From Candidatus Methanophagales archaeon (GTDB lineage Archaea > Halobacteriota > Syntropharchaeia > Alkanophagales > Methanospirareceae), in contig PIXU01000183.1 in the NCBI GenBank assembly GCA_003601795.1, positions 1 through 10,452 of the forward strand: DNA of 10,452 nt, written 5' to 3'. A program made the translations under genes and the position numbers. Below, one piece after another: positions 6,859 through 10,452 of this stretch. Every line of letters begins with the position of its first letter. The stretch's first letter is position 1. The notes beneath the pieces are model-generated. The model made no database searches. It was not told the origin of the DNA and saw nothing but the letters and a program-made list of their open reading frames with translations.

Positions 6859-7641
6859 TTATTGTTTTTTCCTTTTTTCTTCTGGCAGGATTTCGATAAA
6901 TTTTGCCTTCCTCGGCGTTTCTCGTATCTCTTTTATCTCTGAATACAAAGGGTGGTAGGACACCACATACAGGTGCTTCATCGCTTTCGATACCGCTTCG
7001 ATTAAATCGGGCTTCCTGGGTTCTTCAAATTCTACTCCCGCTATTGGTATCCAGGGCTCGATGAAGAGAGAAATGGCAGGATTTATCTGCGAGATGAAAA
7101 TTGCCAGTTCTTCTATGTCCGCGGGGTCATTTATTCCTGGCAACAGAATCGTCTCTACCTGAAGTCTAAAATAAGCGTCCTCTATCGCTGCCAGATTCTT
7201 TATCGCGTTCAATACAGGCTCATTGCTCCTTTTTGTGTAATAAAGATGCTTTTCCCTATCGAAAGCTTTTACACCGGCAATAACTTCGTTTACTCCTGCT
7301 TCTTTCAATTCTATTGCATATTGCTCGTCTATTCTGCTCCCGTTTGTCATTAACACGATATGAACATCGAGTTTAGAGAGATTTTCGATTATTTTTATTA
7401 AATCCGGATCGAGCGTAGGTTCGTATCCACCAAGATATAGCCTGTGCGGATTTAACTCCTCCAATTCCTTCAATATGTTCTCAAAGTTCCAATCAATGTA
7501 TCTCCTGTCTTCTGCATAGATGTCGTATTCATTTTTTTCCCGGATACAGCCAATACAGTCGAAGTTGCAGCCTTTGAAAGACAGCATCGCCATCCTCTCA
7601 CCTACGAATTTTTCTGTGTAGCTTATGTGGTAAATGTTCAT
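6859..7641 (-). CDS. Radical SAM protein inside the btu operon
   Basis: This is a radical S-adenosylmethionine enzyme of 260 aa from ATG 7641. The [4Fe-4S] motif is CNFDCIGC (Cys25, Cys29, Cys32). Next come the SAM-binding GGYEPT (71-76) and the strand ending MTNGSRI (98-104), then a conventional partial TIM barrel. It has no extra Cys-rich C-terminal (SPASM) domain and no N-terminal cobalamin-binding domain. It resembles compact archaeal radical SAM proteins of the PflA/organic-radical-activating type, but no partner glycyl-radical enzyme lies here. The reaction is unknown. It sits between btuF and btuC and ends 9 nt before btuC, so it is probably co-transcribed with the permease and ATPase. 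ATG 7641 has GGGAG 7 nt upstream; TTG 7671 gives ten more residues but lies upstream of the transcription start expected from the TATA box at 7685-7693. The C-terminus is Lys/Arg-rich. Confidence 0.85.
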   Translation of the reverse strand: MNIYHISYTEKFVGERMAMLSFKGCNFDCIGCIREKNEYDIYAEDRRYIDWNFENILKELEELNPHRLYLGGYEPTLDPDLIKIIENLSKLDVHIVLMTNGSRIDEQYAIELKEAGVNEVIAGVKAFDREKHLYYTKRSNEPVLNAIKNLAAIEDAYFRLQVETILLPGINDPADIEELAIFISQINPAISLFIEPWIPIAGVEFEEPRKPDLIEAVSKAMKHLYVVSYHPLYSEIKEIRETPRKAKFIEILPEEKRKKQ

Positions 7642-7648
7642 AGCCGTG

Positions 7649-7653
7649 CTCCC
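7649..7653 (-). promoter_or_regulatory. Shine-Dalgarno site of the radical SAM gene
   Basis: GGGAG on the minus strand ends 7 nt before ATG 7641. It is a better ribosome site than anything before the alternative TTG at 7671 and supports the shorter reading. Confidence 0.5.
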
Positions 7654-7684
7654 GGTAATTACTTTGCTCAATACCAGTTTACAG

Positions 7685-7693
7685 ATTATAAAA
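7685..7693 (-). promoter_or_regulatory. Archaeal TATA box for radical SAM-btuC-btuD
   Basis: The minus strand reads TTTTATAAT. Archaeal transcription usually starts about 25 nt after the TATA centre, here near 7660-7665, giving a leader of about 20 nt before ATG 7641 with room for the GGGAG site. It lies in the roughly 115-nt gap after the binding-protein gene, so the last three genes may have their own promoter besides any read-through. Confidence 0.4.
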
Positions 7694-7756
7694 TTTTGCC
7701 TTCAGAACAATTTATTTTCTTGATGATTTGACGCTCAGGATTTCATTTCATTTGTT

Positions 7757-9784
7757 TCAATTCTTTTTTCTTCTCAAAAGGAACATTACCGCAAGTAATC
7801 CAATAACGGCGAAAACCACTTCAAAGCCTGACTGTCTTGGCATTGGAAGAGGAGTAGGTAATGGCTTAGGTGTGGGTGTTGTAGTGGCAGGGGGCGTGTA
7901 CGCCGGTGTAGACGTCGGCAAAGGCGTTATGGGCATCACTACATCCTCAGGTACTGATAATTGTGATTGCTCATGCCCTAACTTTAGCGGGGCACAAATT
8001 GCAAATGTACCAAAAGAGGTTTTTATCGCGGTGTAATAGACTTTGCTATCTCCTTCTCCTATTTCAGTTGTATTCTGTTCAGCCCATGAACCGTTGATGT
8101 AGTCATACCAAAACAGAGAGATTGCAGTCGTATTATTATCAGCATTGGCAGCTATCCATGATTTGTTCACGCGGAAATTCAGTTTCAGCCAGTCCACGCT
8201 TCCAGTTAGATTGTCCGCGGTAATATTAAGATATCGGTAGACTATTCCAGGAGGGTGGGAGATGCTCAGCTCTTTTGATACATTCACATAGATATTAGTG
8301 AATTCCACATCTTTATCTTCTTTTGCTTTTATTGAGATATTAGTCAGGTATTCATCGTCTAACTCTATCGTTCTTTCTTCACCTGCTTTTATAGCCTCCT
8401 TTTCCTTTTCATACGATGAACTGTCACCTTCTTCTTCATCACCATAGCCGTCTTCCTCTCCCTTTTCCTCTTCCTCTTTCTCTGCCTCTTCCTCGACGAT
8501 ATTAAAGAACCCGGATAGATTTCCATGAACTATTTCTACTGCGTCTACCACTCTCGGACCGGGCCTTGACATTATATTTTCATCAATCGGGTATATTCGA
8601 TTGTTTTTTACCGCATCTACGGTTTTCAGTTCAGCACTCTTTATTTGCTCGGGTACAAGAGACGCACTGCCGTGGCTACTGTAAATGATAACCTGGGGGT
8701 CTTCTTCCACGATATGCTCGATACTAAAGGGACCCCAAGAAGAAAAATATTTTGCAGCTATATTTCTCCCTCCCGCAGTATTAATGATGTCGTGTTGAAA
8801 GGTACCGCTTCCGGTAGTCATGAAAAGACTACCCATGGCATAATATACGCGTGGTCTTTGTTCCTCCTCTAATAATTCTGTGTTTTCCTCTATCGCATTC
8901 AATTTCTCCTTTAACTCATTCAGCAGAGAAGATGCCTCATCCTCGCACTTCGTTATCGCTCCTGTGACTTTTATGTGAGTAAATATCTCATCAAAATTTT
9001 TCGAATGCTGTGCATAAATCAGATACTTCTTCTCTTCATCTTCTCCCAGCTCTATCAGACTATATATCACGTCATCAGGATTCCCATAAGCGCAGACAAT
9101 TAAATCAGGCTCTAAATCCACTATCTTCTCGAGGCTTGGTGTTGAGTATCCTCCTATTACCGCGATGTCACCGTTATTTACCTTATCTTCTACCTCAGGT
9201 GGATAATTGCAAAAGCTGGTAACGCCGACAACGCTGTCGCCAGCTCCTACTGCGAATAATATTTCAGTGGAGCTTGGAGCCATAGAAACAATCCGCTCAG
9301 GCTTTTTTGCTATCCGCAAAGTATAATCCTCAAGCCCTTCTAACTCCCGGACATCGTTTTCCCCTTCTATTACCAGCCAAACCGTAACGTTCCAATATGC
9401 ACATTCTGTTTCTGTTCTTCCGTCTCCTTTCCCTACTACACTGATGTTATAAATACCGTATTCTCCAAATGCATAAGAAAACTCCGAGCTCTTTCCTTCT
9501 GATTCTTTTACTTCTTCGCCATTAACTGACCACATCCATTCATAAGATAATTTTGAATTAGAATTAGAAGAAGAAACAATGAATTCTACCTCCTTGCTCT
9601 CATCTATGCCAATATCCACGAAGACATTATTGGATGCGTTTTTTGTCACACTATTCCACTGAGTGATGCTACTGCCGCTGGCGGTTGAGGTGGAGATAAA
9701 TATAAGAGACAGCACTGCTATTAAGCAAAACAAAAAACTAGCTAATAACAACGCATAGGCATTCTCGCTTCCACAGCTTCTCAT
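7757..9784 (-). CDS. btuF: Cell-surface BtuF-type corrinoid-binding protein with archaeosortase-like tail
   Basis: This 675-aa exported substrate-binding protein would hand a corrinoid to the BtuC/BtuD transporter. In order: a hydrophobic signal segment (9-33; no lipobox Cys); a PKD/Ig-like beta domain (about 55-138); the periplasmic-binding-protein domain (about 158-427); a very acidic linker (430-454); a PGF-pre-PGF domain (about 466-598); a Pro/Thr-rich stalk (618-649); and a C-terminal membrane helix with RRKKN at the end. BtuF hallmarks are RIVSMAPSSTEILFAVGAGD (164-183), GTFQHDIINTAGGRN (327-341), WGPFSIEHI (350-358) and RPGPRVVDAVE (407-417). Plain BtuF is about 270 aa; the additions make it a wall-anchored form. 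The tail looks like PGF-CTERM, which archaeosortase A cuts and lipid-anchors, but the triplet is Ser652-Gly-Phe instead of Pro-Gly-Phe. Many NxS/T sites suggest N-glycosylation. ATG 9784 is placed directly after a TATA box. The ligand is inferred, not shown. Confidence 0.88.
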   Translation of the reverse strand: MRSCGSENAYALLLASFLFCLIAVLSLIFISTSTASGSSITQWNSVTKNASNNVFVDIGIDESKEVEFIVSSSNSNSKLSYEWMWSVNGEEVKESEGKSSEFSYAFGEYGIYNISVVGKGDGRTETECAYWNVTVWLVIEGENDVRELEGLEDYTLRIAKKPERIVSMAPSSTEILFAVGAGDSVVGVTSFCNYPPEVEDKVNNGDIAVIGGYSTPSLEKIVDLEPDLIVCAYGNPDDVIYSLIELGEDEEKKYLIYAQHSKNFDEIFTHIKVTGAITKCEDEASSLLNELKEKLNAIEENTELLEEEQRPRVYYAMGSLFMTTGSGTFQHDIINTAGGRNIAAKYFSSWGPFSIEHIVEEDPQVIIYSSHGSASLVPEQIKSAELKTVDAVKNNRIYPIDENIMSRPGPRVVDAVEIVHGNLSGFFNIVEEEAEKEEEEKGEEDGYGDEEEGDSSSYEKEKEAIKAGEERTIELDDEYLTNISIKAKEDKDVEFTNIYVNVSKELSISHPPGIVYRYLNITADNLTGSVDWLKLNFRVNKSWIAANADNNTTAISLFWYDYINGSWAEQNTTEIGEGDSKVYYTAIKTSFGTFAICAPLKLGHEQSQLSVPEDVVMPITPLPTSTPAYTPPATTTPTPKPLPTPLPMPRQSGFEVVFAVIGLLAVMFLLRRKKN

Positions 9785-9814
9785 CGTTCACTTTTTGATA
9801 GTCATTTGGATTTT

Positions 9815-9825
9815 GATTTTATATC
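9815..9825 (-). promoter_or_regulatory. btuF: TATA box of btuF, giving a nearly leaderless mRNA
   Basis: The minus strand reads GATATAAAATC. Counting about 25 nt from its centre puts the transcription start near 9795, only around 10 nt before ATG 9784. The bases just before the ATG (AGTGAACG) hold only a weak ribosome match, in keeping with short-leader translation. The 96-nt gap has no room for a long leader or a cobalamin riboswitch downstream of this promoter. Confidence 0.45.
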
Positions 9826-9876
9826 TGGATCATTCGGGTCCGTTCTCGCGATTATTACATGGGGTATAATGCATAT

Positions 9877-9900
9877 CTTATCAACTTATCAACTTATCTA
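9877..9900. repeat. Three tandem copies of an 8-bp unit at the end of the DUF4430 gene
   Basis: CTTATCAA, CTTATCAA and CTTATCTA follow one another, the last with one change. The array covers the last codons and the stop (TGA, 9881-9883) of the DUF4430 gene. Because the unit is not a multiple of three, gain or loss of a copy could move the stop codon and alter the C-terminus. Confidence 0.65.
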
Positions 9901-10452
9901 ATGATCGAACTGCAAGGTCATACGGAATCTCTGTCGTTGGGAAACCCCATCGCTCGAAATCCACGCTCGTCACATATCCCGCCCTATCTAAGGATATAGC
10001 AATCGAATACCTCGTTTTCTCTTGCACATACAGTATCTTATTAGTCCATATGGCTGCCCACTCCTCATTCACTACTTTAGACTTATAGTGGATTTTACTG
10101 ATGTTAACTGGCTGAGGTATCATTTTCCGGTACTCTATTTCGTTTATCGGCGCAGAACTCTGCACATGGACGTGAATCCGTATTAATATCGAGGAATTAT
10201 CGGGTGTCGTGCTCATTCCCCCATAATAGTAGGTTACGACATCGCCTTCTTCTACTTCATACTGGTTCGTACCTACCATCGGCATCGGATCATCGGGATA
10301 ATTCACCCAGTACAACCAGCCGTCCCACGTAACAGGGTCGTTTTCCTTCCCTGCGATGGAATCAACCATCAAAGAACCCCAGCTCGCATACCATTCATCG
10401 CTTACCGTGTAATTGAACCCTCCAGCTTCTGCTGCGGCGTCAAGCGCACCTA
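9881..10452 (-). CDS. DUF4430 (transcobalamin C-terminal-like) surface protein, N-terminus outside window
   Basis: The minus-strand frame is open to the window edge, so the gene is partial; 189 residues are present. An internal TTG at 10372 gives a false start, because conserved DUF4430 sequence continues upstream of it. Residues 1-82 here are the DUF4430 fold: GALDAAAEAGGF (1-12), GWLYWVNYPDDP (44-55) and VGTNQYEVEEGDVVTYYYGG (59-78). This Pfam family shares its fold with the C-terminal domain of transcobalamin and intrinsic factor and is common in exported proteins. The following 105 residues form a beta-rich domain I do not recognise, with no membrane helix or sortase-like tail at the C-terminus. 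Any signal peptide would lie beyond the window. It is 96 nt upstream of btuF on the same strand. Binding of a corrinoid at the cell surface is inferred from the fold and neighbours. The last codons lie in an 8-bp tandem repeat. Confidence 0.78.
   Translation of the reverse strand, partial: GALDAAAEAGGFNYTVSDEWYASWGSLMVDSIAGKENDPVTWDGWLYWVNYPDDPMPMVGTNQYEVEEGDVVTYYYGGMSTTPDNSSILIRIHVHVQSSAPINEIEYRKMIPQPVNISKIHYKSKVVNEEWAAIWTNKILYVQEKTRYSIAISLDRAGYVTSVDFERWGFPTTEIPYDLAVRSLDKLIS

Noticed and set aside
7728..8036. A 102-codon plus-strand frame with a Gly/Val-rich repeat region
   Set aside because: The Gly-Val pattern is the complement of the Pro/Thr-rich stalk codons of the binding protein, so it is not an independent gene.
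8400..8500. GAA/GAG-rich repeat as a mobile or structural DNA element
   Set aside because: The purine bias is explained by the acidic Glu/Asp linker of the binding protein. The units are irregular and in frame.
9785..9880. Cobalamin riboswitch before btuF
   Set aside because: The gap is only 96 nt, the TATA box sits close to the ATG, and I see no B12-box-like sequence or multi-helix layout.
9881..10372. Reading the DUF4430 gene as complete from TTG 10372
   Set aside because: The frame has no stop up to the window edge and the conserved start of the DUF4430 domain lies upstream of that TTG, so the gene is partial.

Overview
The window looks like a piece of a euryarchaeal chromosome, from a methanogen or methane/alkane-oxidiser type of lineage (Methanosarcinales, ANME-1 or Archaeoglobales relatives are plausible; the genus cannot be fixed from the sequence alone). 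The reasons are: a two-repeat tRNA-intron endonuclease of the archaeal homodimer type; a hexulose-6-phosphate synthase fused to an RraA-like domain; a surface protein ending in a PGF-pre-PGF domain plus an archaeosortase-type C-terminal tail; a DUF4430 surface protein; archaeal TATA boxes; and several GTG/TTG candidate starts. There is no intergenic gap over about 120 bases. I see no rRNA, tRNA, CRISPR array or insertion sequence.

Left half (about 46-4418), all on the + strand. A doubtful 28-codon ORF and a 67-residue unknown protein with a good Shine-Dalgarno site lead into endA (tRNA splicing). Then come the hps-rraA fusion (formaldehyde fixation or, run in reverse, pentose supply) and a family II pyrophosphatase carrying CBS and DRTGG regulatory domains. 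Spacing is tight: 9 nt before endA, 46 nt before hps-rraA, and a 4-nt ATGA overlap between hps-rraA and the pyrophosphatase. This looks like one housekeeping transcription unit. The overlapping pair links ribulose-5-phosphate supply with pyrophosphate removal, both of which feed nucleotide synthesis.

The two halves converge in 4419-4476, which holds a short inverted repeat and a T7 tract on the minus strand.

Right half (4477-10452), all on the - strand. In transcription order it contains: a DUF4430 (transcobalamin C-terminal-like) surface protein cut by the window edge; a large cell-surface BtuF-type binding protein; a radical SAM enzyme; a BtuC/FecCD permease; and a BtuD-type ATPase with a roughly 155-residue extra C-terminal domain. 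Together these make a corrinoid (or iron-chelate) uptake locus. The most interesting points are the pairing of the DUF4430 protein with an archaeosortase-anchored BtuF, a radical SAM enzyme inside the transporter operon, and the extra ATPase domain. Promoters with TATA boxes are visible before btuF, where the leader is very short, and before the radical SAM gene, where the TATA position decides the start codon.
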